DNA of 5,436 nt, from assembly GCA_011330835.1 (NCBI GenBank), contig DRPO01000061.1, positions 1 through 5,436 of the forward strand. Reading direction: 5' to 3'. The first letter of the stretch is position 1; every line of letters starts with the position of its first letter. Both the position numbers and the translations under genes were made by a program. Shown here one piece after another: positions 1 to 5,187 of the stretch. Origin of the DNA: Gammaproteobacteria bacterium. GTDB lineage: Bacteria; Pseudomonadota; Gammaproteobacteria; UWMA-0217. The notes under the pieces were generated by a model that had not been told where the DNA came from, searched no databases, and saw only the letters and a program-made list of their open reading frames with translations.

Positions 1-699
1 CCACAGCGGCGTTTCGGCCTTTGGATCGACGCCCTGAATCACGCGGCCCGCATAGTTGGGGCAGGCTTCGCCGGCCTCGATGCTGACCGGGAACGTCGCT
101 TCGCTGACGGGGGCGACGGGTGAAATCTCGGGCGCTTTCATGGGCTCGCCGGTGATTACCGCCAGCTCGCGCGCCACGCCCAGCACGCTGAAACAGTCGG
201 CGCGGTTGGGCGTCAGGTCGATATCGAGCACCGCGTCATCCAGCGACAGCCAGTCGCGCAGATCCTCGCCCAGCGGCGCGGAGGCCGGCAACGCCATGAT
301 GCCGCTGGAGGATTCCTCCAGCCCCAGCTCCGAGGCGGAACACAACATGCCGAACGACTCGACGCCGCGCAGCTTCGCCTTGCGGATTTTAACGCCGCCG
401 GGCAACACCGCGCCCACCTGGGCGAGCGCCACGGTCATGCCGGCGGCGGCGTTGGCGGCGCCGCAGACGACCTGGCGCAAGTCGCCGTCTCCCGCGTCGA
501 CCTGGCACACCCGCAGCTTGTCCGCGTCCGGGTGAGGTTCGAGCGATTCGATTCGGGCGACGACAACGCCGGAAAATTCGGGCGTCGCCGGTTCAATGCC
601 GTCGAGTTCGAGACCCGCCATGGTCAGCGCCGCGCCAATCGCTTCGATATCGAGCGGCGGATCGACCAGCGTTCTCAGCCAGGATTCATTGACTTTCAT
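1..699 (-). CDS. pheT: Phenylalanyl-tRNA synthetase beta subunit (N-terminal 233 residues, runs off window)
   Basis: PheT pairs with PheS in the alpha2beta2 cytoplasmic enzyme that charges tRNA-Phe; the beta chain carries the editing and tRNA-binding modules. The frame is open from the ATG at 699-697 to base 1. It starts MKVNESWLRTLVDPPLD, closely like E. coli PheT. The OB-fold tRNA-binding domain covers about residues 40-150, with PHPDADKLRVCQVD near 55-68, VVCGAANAAAG near 77-87 and KLRGVESFGMLCSASELGL near 109-127. LTPNRADCFSVLGVARELA near 162-180 opens the next domain. Family members are about 790-800 residues, so roughly 560 residues, including the B3/B4 editing core and the C-terminal anticodon-binding domain, lie outside the window. 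The start ATG overlaps the pheS stop as ATGA, and no good Shine-Dalgarno is visible before it, which suggests translational coupling to pheS. No frameshift or internal stop is seen. Confidence 0.97.
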   Translation of the reverse strand, partial: MKVNESWLRTLVDPPLDIEAIGAALTMAGLELDGIEPATPEFSGVVVARIESLEPHPDADKLRVCQVDAGDGDLRQVVCGAANAAAGMTVALAQVGAVLPGGVKIRKAKLRGVESFGMLCSASELGLEESSSGIMALPASAPLGEDLRDWLSLDDAVLDIDLTPNRADCFSVLGVARELAVITGEPMKAPEISPVAPVSEATFPVSIEAGEACPNYAGRVIQGVDPKAETPLW

Positions 700-1727
700 G
701 ATGCAAACTGCCGCAGGAAGCGAAGATCGTTTTCGAAGAACAGGCGCAGATCGTTGACGCCGTAGCGCAGCATGGCCAGCCGCTCCACGCCCATGCCGAA
801 GGCGTAGCCGGTGAATTCATCGGTATCGATGTCCACATGCCGGAACACCTCGGGATGCACCATGCCGCAGCCCATGACTTCCAGCCAGCCGGTATGGCTA
901 CACACCCGGCAGCCTTCCCCGGCGCACATCACGCACTGGATATCGACTTCGGCGGAAGGCTCGGTGAATGGAAAATAGGAGGGGCGAAAGCGGGTGCTCA
1001 GCGCGTCATCCTCGAAAAACGCCTTGAGAAACTGGTCGAGCACGCCCTTGAGGTCGGCGAAAGTCACATCCCGATCCACCAGCAGGCCTTCGACCTGGTG
1101 GAACATCGGCGTATGCGTCAAGTCGGAATCGCAGCGGTACACGCGCCCCGGCGCGATAATGCGCAACGGCGGTCGCTGCTCGCTCATGACCCTGACCTGG
1201 ACGGGGGACGTGTGGGTGCGCAGCAGGCGGCCATCGCCGAAATAGAAGGTGTCGTGCATGGCGCGCGCCGGATGATGCGGCGGAATGTTGAGCGCCTCGA
1301 AATTGTGGTATTCGTCCTCGATCTCCGGCCCCTGGGCGACGCTGAAGCCAACCTGCGACAGCAGCGCCACAATGCGATCGGTGGTGAGCGTCACCGGATG
1401 GAGGCCCCCGGCTTCCATACCGCGCCCCGGCAGGGTCACGTCGACGGATTCGCTGGCGAGTTTGCGCTCCAGCGCCTGTTGGGCCAGCGTCTCCTTGCGC
1501 TCGGCCAACTGTTTGGCGAGCGCCTGCTTGGCCCGGTTGATGGCCTGGCCCGCGGCGGGACGCTCCTCGGAGGGCAGTTTTCCCAGCGCCTTGAGCTGTT
1601 GGGTCAGAACGCCCTTCTTGCCCAGATAGTTGACTCTCAGCGCTTCCAGCGCCTCGATGTCCGTTGCGTCAGCGATCGCGCGGCCCGCGTCGGCCAGCAG
1701 ATCCTCAAGCGCCGTATCACCGCTCAT
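696..1727 (-). CDS. pheS: Phenylalanyl-tRNA synthetase alpha subunit
   Basis: Catalytic subunit of the phenylalanyl-tRNA synthetase alpha2beta2 complex, a class II enzyme that activates Phe with ATP and transfers it to tRNA-Phe. The 343-residue product has an N-terminal helical coiled-coil arm (about 1-95, rich in Ala, Leu, Lys and Gln). The class II core follows: GPEIEDEYHNFEALNIP (133-149, motif 1 region), THTSPVQVR (171-179), the motif 2 region GRVYRCDSDLTHTPMFHQVEG (about 194-214) and motif 3 GMGVERLAMLRYGVNDLR (311-328). Ala309, in GYAFGMG, matches the Ala that sets amino-acid pocket size in E. coli PheS (Ala294). The protein is about 16 residues longer than E. coli PheS, partly because of a four-cysteine segment at 265-276 (C265, C268, C273, C276) just before GWLEVMGCGMVHPEV. 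The ATG at 1727-1725 has GGGGA upstream at 7-nt spacing. The TGA stop overlaps the pheT ATG. Confidence 0.98.
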   Translation of the reverse strand: MSGDTALEDLLADAGRAIADATDIEALEALRVNYLGKKGVLTQQLKALGKLPSEERPAAGQAINRAKQALAKQLAERKETLAQQALERKLASESVDVTLPGRGMEAGGLHPVTLTTDRIVALLSQVGFSVAQGPEIEDEYHNFEALNIPPHHPARAMHDTFYFGDGRLLRTHTSPVQVRVMSEQRPPLRIIAPGRVYRCDSDLTHTPMFHQVEGLLVDRDVTFADLKGVLDQFLKAFFEDDALSTRFRPSYFPFTEPSAEVDIQCVMCAGEGCRVCSHTGWLEVMGCGMVHPEVFRHVDIDTDEFTGYAFGMGVERLAMLRYGVNDLRLFFENDLRFLRQFAS

Positions 1728-1750
1728 CGAAAGATCCCCGCGAATGAATA

Positions 1751-1807
1751 GGGCCCGGAGCGAGTCCGAAAACAGAAAATCCCGATTTTCGGACGGACTC
1801 CGGGCCC
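1751..1807 (-). promoter_or_regulatory. Large interrupted stem-loop in the rplT-pheS gap (candidate pheST leader control or processing element)
   Basis: Bases 1751-1772 and 1786-1807 are inverted repeats. Ten outer pairs (GGGCCCGGAG with CTCCGGGCCC) and nine inner pairs (GTCCGAAAA with TTTTCGGAC) are separated by a 3x3 internal mismatch, with a 13-nt loop at 1773-1785. Inside it a competing hairpin is possible: GAAAATC (1775-1781) with GATTTTC (1784-1790). The structure ends 11 nt before the pheS Shine-Dalgarno on the transcript. In the pheS direction it is followed by UAUUCAUUCG rather than a U-run, so it is not a standard intrinsic terminator. In E. coli the pheST operon is attenuated through a leader peptide rich in Phe codons, but this gap contains no ATG, GTG or TTG, so that mechanism is not supported. 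RNA stabilisation, RNase processing or alternative-fold control remain possible. Confidence 0.6.
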
Positions 1808-1828
1808 GTCAGGATAGAAATTCAGCGA

Positions 1829-1847
1829 CCGGGAGACGGGCTCCCGG
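1829..1847 (-). promoter_or_regulatory. GC-rich stem-loop just after rplT
   Basis: CCGGGAG (1829-1835) and CTCCCGG (1841-1847) form a perfect 7-bp stem with a 5-nt loop. It lies 17 nt past the rplT stop codon. No U-run follows on the minus strand, so it is a poor intrinsic terminator. It could protect the 3' end of an rpmI-rplT message after processing, or work with the larger stem before pheS. The stem is seen directly; its role is inference. Confidence 0.45.
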
Positions 1848-1864
1848 GAAAGATGCTGATTGAA

Positions 1865-2224
1865 TCAGGCGGCCAGCGCGCCCTTGGCCTTTTCGGCGAG
1901 CTTGCCGAAGGCGTCGATGTCGTGAACGGCGAGATCGGCCAGCATCTTGCGGTCAATCTCGATATTCGCCTTGTTCAGGCCATCGATCATGCGGCTGTAG
2001 GACAGATCGAACATCCGCGCGGCGGCGTTGATGCGGGTAATCCACAGCCGCCGGAACTGGCGCTTGCGTTGGCGCCGATCGCGATAGGCGTACTGTCCCG
2101 CCTTGGTAACAGCCTGTTTGGCGACCCGATACACACGGCTTCTGGCTCCGTAGTAGCCTTTGGCCTTTTTTAATACTTTTTTGTGCCGGGCGCGGGCGGT
2201 AACGCCTCTTTTGACTCTTGGCAT
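1865..2224 (-). CDS. rplT: 50S ribosomal protein L20
   Basis: L20 binds 23S rRNA early in assembly of the 50S subunit. In E. coli it also represses translation of rpmI-rplT by binding an mRNA operator upstream of rpmI. The 119-residue product is full length for the family and starts MPRVKRGVTARARHKKVLKK. The first 60 residues are the very basic extended tail that threads into rRNA (AKGYYGARSRVYRVAKQAV, then YAYRDRRQRKRQFRRLWITR near 45-64). The C-terminal globular half contains INAAARMFDLSYSRMIDGL (about 65-83) and KMLADLAVHD (93-102), the part that recognises rRNA. The ATG at 2224-2222 has GAGG at 8-nt spacing. It lies 27 nt after rpmI, consistent with cotranscription. Confidence 0.98.
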   Translation of the reverse strand: MPRVKRGVTARARHKKVLKKAKGYYGARSRVYRVAKQAVTKAGQYAYRDRRQRKRQFRRLWITRINAAARMFDLSYSRMIDGLNKANIEIDRKMLADLAVHDIDAFGKLAEKAKGALAA

Positions 2225-2251
2225 GATTTAATCCTCAAAAAACAAATGCAA

Positions 2252-2449
2252 TTAACTATAAGGAAGCATTTGACGAACAGACGCGACATCGCAATCGGCA
2301 ATGGTCGCCGGCCTGCGCAACTGGCGCATGCGCTTGGTGCTTTTCTTCGTCAGAATGTGGTTGCGGAAGCCTTGCCTGCGCTTGAAGCCGCCCGAGGCGG
2401 TTCGGCGAAAGCGCTTGGCCGCGCCACGATTGGTTTTCATCTTGGGCAT
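2252..2449 (-). CDS. rpmI: 50S ribosomal protein L35
   Basis: Small basic protein of the large ribosomal subunit. The 65-residue product has the normal family length. Its signature segments are MPKMKTNRGAAKRFRRTASG at the N terminus, then GFKRRQGFRNHILTKKSTKR (about 21-40) and MRQLRRPATIADCDVASVRQ (about 41-60). The ATG at 2449-2447 has GGAG (2459-2456) with 6-nt spacing. In E. coli rpmI is translationally coupled to rplT and is the point where L20 represses both genes. The 27-nt rpmI-rplT gap and the structured leader here fit such an arrangement, but L20 control is an inference from the family. Confidence 0.97.
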   Translation of the reverse strand: MPKMKTNRGAAKRFRRTASGGFKRRQGFRNHILTKKSTKRMRQLRRPATIADCDVASVRQMLPYS

Positions 2450-2474
2450 GATCTACTCCAATTCAACAATCCGT

Positions 2475-2499
2475 TGGCGGATCCCGCCCGGATCCGCCA
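2475..2499 (-). promoter_or_regulatory. Perfect 10-bp stem-loop in the infC-rpmI gap (candidate L20-dependent or attenuation element)
   Basis: TGGCGGATCC (2475-2484) and GGATCCGCCA (2490-2499) are perfectly complementary around a 5-nt loop; a G-U pair can extend the stem by one. On the transcript it ends 15 nt before the rpmI Shine-Dalgarno (2459-2456). The sequence after it is ACGGAUUGUUGAAUUGG, not a U-run, so termination is unlikely. In E. coli the L20 translational operator lies in this region, which makes control of rpmI-rplT the first hypothesis. However, the perfect helix lacks the irregular internal loop with unpaired adenines expected of an L20 site. Confidence 0.55.
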
Positions 2500-2538
2500 G
2501 AAATTCATCGTTGCCTGCTTGCCGAAGCCCGCGGGCGA

Positions 2539-3057
2539 CTACTTCTTTTTCGGGGCCAGCAACATCACCATCTGCCGCCCCTCCATCTTGGGCCGTTGCT
2601 CGACCACCGCGATGTCGGCCAGCTCAGCCTCGATCCGATCGAGCATTTCCGCGCCCAGTTCGCGATGCGCCATCTCCCGTCCGCGAAAACGGATGGTCAC
2701 CTTGCCGCGATTCCCTTCATTGAGGAAACGGGTCAGGTTGCGCATCTTGATCTGAAAATCGCCAACATCGGTTCCGGGCCGGAATTTGACTTCCTTGACC
2801 TGAACCTGTTTCTGCTTTTTCCGGGAAGCCTGCTTCTTCTTGTTCTCCTCGAACTGGAACTTGCCATAGTCCATCACGCGACAGACCGGGGGATCCGCAT
2901 TGGGCACGATTTCAACAAGCTGCAAGCCTGACGACTGCGCCGCCTGAAGCGCCTCGTCTATCGGTACGACGCCATGATTGGTTCCTTTCTCATCGATCAG
3001 CCTGACTTCCCTGGCCGCGATATCACCGTCGATACGATGCCGTTTCTTTACTGCGAT
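2539..3057 (-). CDS. infC: Translation initiation factor IF3, with non-canonical AUC start
   Basis: IF3 binds the 30S subunit, prevents premature joining of 50S and checks initiator tRNA and start codon. The 172-residue product has an N-terminal domain (RHRIDGDIAAREVRLID, about 6-22; LVEIVPNADPPVCRVMDYGK, 47-66), a lysine-rich linker (about 67-84) and the C-terminal 30S-binding domain (VKEVKFRPGTDVGDFQIK, RFRGREMAHRELG, EGRQMVMLLAPKKK at the end). The stretch between the in-frame TAG at 3063-3061 and codon 45 contains no ATG, GTG or TTG, yet it encodes the conserved IF3 N terminus. The ATC at 3057-3055 lies 8 nt after a strong GGAGG (3070-3066) and gives the normal family length. E. coli infC starts with AUU, and IF3 itself discriminates against such codons, giving negative autoregulation; the same is inferred here. 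A TTG start at 2925 would delete 44 conserved residues. The gap from thrS is 21 nt. Confidence 0.95.
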   Translation of the reverse strand: MAVKKRHRIDGDIAAREVRLIDEKGTNHGVVPIDEALQAAQSSGLQLVEIVPNADPPVCRVMDYGKFQFEENKKKQASRKKQKQVQVKEVKFRPGTDVGDFQIKMRNLTRFLNEGNRGKVTIRFRGREMAHRELGAEMLDRIEAELADIAVVEQRPKMEGRQMVMLLAPKKK

Positions 3058-3070
3058 TTTCTAACCCTCC
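3055..3070 (-). promoter_or_regulatory. infC ribosome binding site and AUC start codon
   Basis: On the transcript GGAGGG (3070-3065) is followed by UUAGAAA and then AUC (3057-3055). The spacing from GGAGG to AUC is 8 nt, close to ideal. The frame is closed two codons upstream by TAG, so the AUC is the first possible near-cognate start with good spacing. Later AUC codons at 3033-3031 and 3021-3019 lie too far from this site. This decides the start of infC. Confidence 0.85.
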
Positions 3071-3078
3071 AAAATTGA

Positions 3079-5025
3079 CTAACCCGACTCTTCCCCGGAG
3101 GGAAAGTCGGGCTGGGAACCCCGCCCCGCAACCTCTTTTGCAAGGCGGTCTGACAGTTCGTCAAGCGTCATCACGCCCAGATCCTCGCCCGAGCGCGTGC
3201 GTACCGCGACCGCGCCCGATTCGACCTCCTTGTCTCCCGCAACCAGAAGATAAGGGACTCGCTGCAATGTGTGCTCGCGGATTTTAAAGCCAATCTTTTC
3301 ATTTCTCAAGTCGACCGAGGCCCGGAAGCCTTTATTTTTCAGGGCTTCCGCCACGCTGGCGACATAGTCGGCCTGACGGTCCGTGATATTCATCACAACA
3401 ATCTGCCTCGGAGCCAGCCACAGCGGGAATTTGCCTTCGTAATGTTCGATCAGAATCCCGATAAAACGCTCAAAGGATCCCAGGATCGCCCGGTGCAACA
3501 TCACTGGCGTCTGACGCGACCCGTCCTCGGCGACGTACTGGGCGTCGAGCCGACCGGGCATCGAGAAATCCACCTGGATCGTGCCGCACTGCCAGACCCG
3601 ATCGAGGCAATCCTTGAGCGAGAACTCGATCTTGGGGCCATAGAAGGCGCCCTCGCCTGGCAACTCTTCCCATGGCAGACCCTTGCTGTCCAACGCCTCG
3701 GCCAACGCTTTCTCCGCCTTGTCCCAGACCGCGTCGCTGCCGACTCGTTTTTCGGGCCGGGTCGAAAGCCGATAGATGACGTTGGTGAAACCGAAAGCCC
3801 GGTAGATATCGTGCAGAAAATCGATGAAGTCGGACACCTCCGCCTGGATCTGATCCTCCGTGCAGAAAATGTGCGCATCGTCCTGGGTGAAGCCCCGCAC
3901 GCGCATCAGGCCATGCAAGGCGCCCGACAACTCGTTGCGGTGACAGGAGCCGAACTCGGCCAGACGCAATGGCAGATCGCGATAGCTCTTCAACCCCTGA
4001 TTGAAGACCTGCACGTGACAGGGACAATTCATCGGCTTGATGGCGAATTGGCGCCCTTCCGACTCGACGCTGAACATGTCATCGCCAAACTTGTCGGCGT
4101 GCCCGGATTTTCGCCACAGGGAAAAGTCGACGATTTCCGGCGTGTTGATCTCCTGGTAACCGCGCTTGCGCTGCTCCTCGCGCATGAAATCCTGGATCAG
4201 GTGATAGATTGTCCAGCCATCGGCGTGCCAGAACACCATGCCTGGCGCTTCTTCCTGGATATGAAAGAAATCCAGCTGCTTGCCGATTCGGCGATGATCG
4301 CGCTTCTCCGCCTCGGCGATGCGATGCAGATAAGCCTTGAGCTGCTTCTTGTCCGGCCAGGCGGTGCCGTAGATGCGCTGCAGCATCTCATTGCTGGAAT
4401 CCCCGCGCCAATACGCGCCAGCGACCTTGGTCAGCTTGAAGCCGCCGCCCAGCTTGCCGGTGCTGGGAACATGCGGCCCCCGACAGAGATCGATAAAATC
4501 CCCCTGGCGATAGAGCGACAGCGTTTCACCCTCTGGAATCGAATCGATGATTTCGGCCTTGTAGTTTTCTCCCATGTCGCGGAAAAACGGAATGGCTTCT
4601 TCCCGACTCATGACGGAGCGCTCGACCGGAATATCCTGCTTGACCAGCTCCGCCATCTTCTTCTCGATCTTTTCCAGATCCTCCGGCGTAAAGGGTCGCT
4701 CGTAAGCGAAATCGTAATAAAAACCGTTTTCGATCACGGGGCCGATAGTCACCTGGGCCTCGGGGAACAACGCTTTCACCGCTTGCGCCAACAGGTGCGC
4801 GGTCGAATGACGAATAATCTCGACGCCTTCCTCGTCGCGCGAAGTGACAATGCTCAGCGAGGCGTCGTTGTCAATTTCGAAGCTGGCGTCCACCAGCTTG
4901 CCATCGACCTTGCCCGCCAACGTGGCTCTGGCCAGCCCGGCGCCGATATCCTTCGCCACATCCATCACCGTGACGGGATGATCGTAGCGACGTATTGAAC
5001 CATCGGGGAGAGTAATTTGCGGCAT
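3079..5025 (-). CDS. thrS: Threonyl-tRNA synthetase
   Basis: Class II synthetase that charges tRNA-Thr and hydrolyses mischarged Ser-tRNA-Thr. The 648-residue product (E. coli: 642) has all usual domains: TGS (about 1-61), the N2 editing domain (about 62-225, with HSTAH holding H73 and H77, and DLCRGPH holding C181 and H185), the catalytic core (about 245-535) and the anticodon-binding domain (about 536-640, from APRQIVVMNITD). The three zinc ligands that bind threonine are present as C334 (MNCPCH), H385 (DDAH) and H511 (MLHRAILG), and motif 2 Arg is R363 (CHRNE). Numbering of these catalytic residues matches E. coli exactly. The ATG at 5025-5023 has GGAGG at 4-nt spacing and matches the family N terminus (MPQITLPDGS). 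The frame stays open upstream to a TTG at 5187, but that extension is not TGS-like and overlaps the likely promoter. In E. coli ThrRS represses its own mRNA; a candidate operator hairpin lies just upstream here. Confidence 0.98.
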   Translation of the reverse strand: MPQITLPDGSIRRYDHPVTVMDVAKDIGAGLARATLAGKVDGKLVDASFEIDNDASLSIVTSRDEEGVEIIRHSTAHLLAQAVKALFPEAQVTIGPVIENGFYYDFAYERPFTPEDLEKIEKKMAELVKQDIPVERSVMSREEAIPFFRDMGENYKAEIIDSIPEGETLSLYRQGDFIDLCRGPHVPSTGKLGGGFKLTKVAGAYWRGDSSNEMLQRIYGTAWPDKKQLKAYLHRIAEAEKRDHRRIGKQLDFFHIQEEAPGMVFWHADGWTIYHLIQDFMREEQRKRGYQEINTPEIVDFSLWRKSGHADKFGDDMFSVESEGRQFAIKPMNCPCHVQVFNQGLKSYRDLPLRLAEFGSCHRNELSGALHGLMRVRGFTQDDAHIFCTEDQIQAEVSDFIDFLHDIYRAFGFTNVIYRLSTRPEKRVGSDAVWDKAEKALAEALDSKGLPWEELPGEGAFYGPKIEFSLKDCLDRVWQCGTIQVDFSMPGRLDAQYVAEDGSRQTPVMLHRAILGSFERFIGILIEHYEGKFPLWLAPRQIVVMNITDRQADYVASVAEALKNKGFRASVDLRNEKIGFKIREHTLQRVPYLLVAGDKEVESGAVAVRTRSGEDLGVMTLDELSDRLAKEVAGRGSQPDFPSGEESG

Positions 5026-5035
5026 GATTCCTCCA

Positions 5036-5052
5036 GTGGTGACCAATACCAC
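5036..5052 (-). promoter_or_regulatory. Anticodon-arm-like hairpin before the thrS Shine-Dalgarno (candidate ThrRS operator)
   Basis: On the transcript GUGGU (5052-5048) and ACCAC (5040-5036) form a 5-bp stem around a 7-nt loop, AUUGGUC, the geometry of a tRNA anticodon arm. The loop contains GGU, the anticodon of a tRNA-Thr, preceded by U; it sits one position later than position 34-36 in a true anticodon loop. After a U-U mismatch, two further pairs (CC with GG) would involve the first GG of the thrS Shine-Dalgarno GGAGG. In E. coli the thrS operator has a stem-loop mimicking the tRNA-Thr anticodon arm at this place. The match here is short and could be chance. Confidence 0.4.
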
Positions 5053-5078
5053 AGGCCACATGAAAACCAGGATTGAAT

Positions 5079-5102
5079 CGGGGCTTGCCTGCGCCTGCCC
5101 CG
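5079..5102 (-). promoter_or_regulatory. Second stem-loop in the thrS leader
   Basis: CGGGGC (5079-5084) and GCCCCG (5097-5102) can pair as a 6-bp GC stem around a 12-nt loop. It lies between the candidate thrS promoter and the anticodon-like hairpin. The E. coli thrS operator also has a second, upstream stem-loop, but the similarity here is only of position; in GC-rich DNA such a stem may be chance. Confidence 0.3.
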
Positions 5103-5159
5103 GACGGGTTCGGAAGATACTCCAAGGGCGACCCAGGGCGCATCCATTCGAGCCGACGC

Positions 5160-5171
5160 ATTGTATACAAT
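5160..5171. repeat. 12-bp perfect palindrome ATTGTATACAAT overlapping the thrS -10 region
   Basis: The two halves ATTGTA and TACAAT are exact reverse complements with no spacer. The symmetry may simply reflect the -10 element read on both strands, or be a dimeric regulator site. No known operator consensus is recognised. Confidence 0.6.
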
Positions 5172-5187
5172 CCCCCTGAAAGCGCAA
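5160..5187 (-). promoter_or_regulatory. Candidate sigma70-type promoter for thrS
   Basis: On the minus strand TACAAT (5165-5160, 5 of 6 to TATAAT) lies 16 nt after TTGCGC (5187-5182, only 3 of 6 to TTGACA). Transcription would start near 5153, giving a leader of about 128 nt before thrS, similar in scale to the E. coli thrS leader. The -10 lies in a perfect 12-bp palindrome, ATTGTATACAAT (5160-5171), an AT-rich island in GC-rich surroundings. The weak -35 keeps confidence moderate. Confidence 0.45.

Noticed and set aside
837..1751. A 304-residue open frame on the plus strand opposite pheS
   Set aside because: Same reasoning: it mirrors the codon pattern of pheS and has no recognisable protein features.
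1751..1807. Intrinsic terminator between rplT and pheS
   Set aside because: The stem is strong but is followed by UAUUCAUUCG, not a U-run, on the minus strand; there is no convergent plus-strand gene that would need one.
1728..1864. A pheM-like leader peptide for pheST attenuation
   Set aside because: No ATG, GTG or TTG exists on the minus strand in the whole gap, and no run of Phe codons in a translatable frame.
2539..2925. infC starting at the TTG at 2925
   Set aside because: This would remove 44 residues of the conserved IF3 N-terminal domain, and the frame upstream encodes that domain back to the AUC at 3057.
3271..4998. A 575-residue open frame on the plus strand opposite thrS
   Set aside because: It is antisense to a gene with full conservation. 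Long antisense frames are expected in GC-rich coding DNA, and the translation shows no recognisable domain.
5026..5187. A 54-residue N-terminal extension of ThrRS from a TTG at 5187
   Set aside because: It is not similar to any ThrRS N terminus, the TTG is itself part of the candidate -35, and the ATG at 5025 has a good ribosome binding site and the exact family start.
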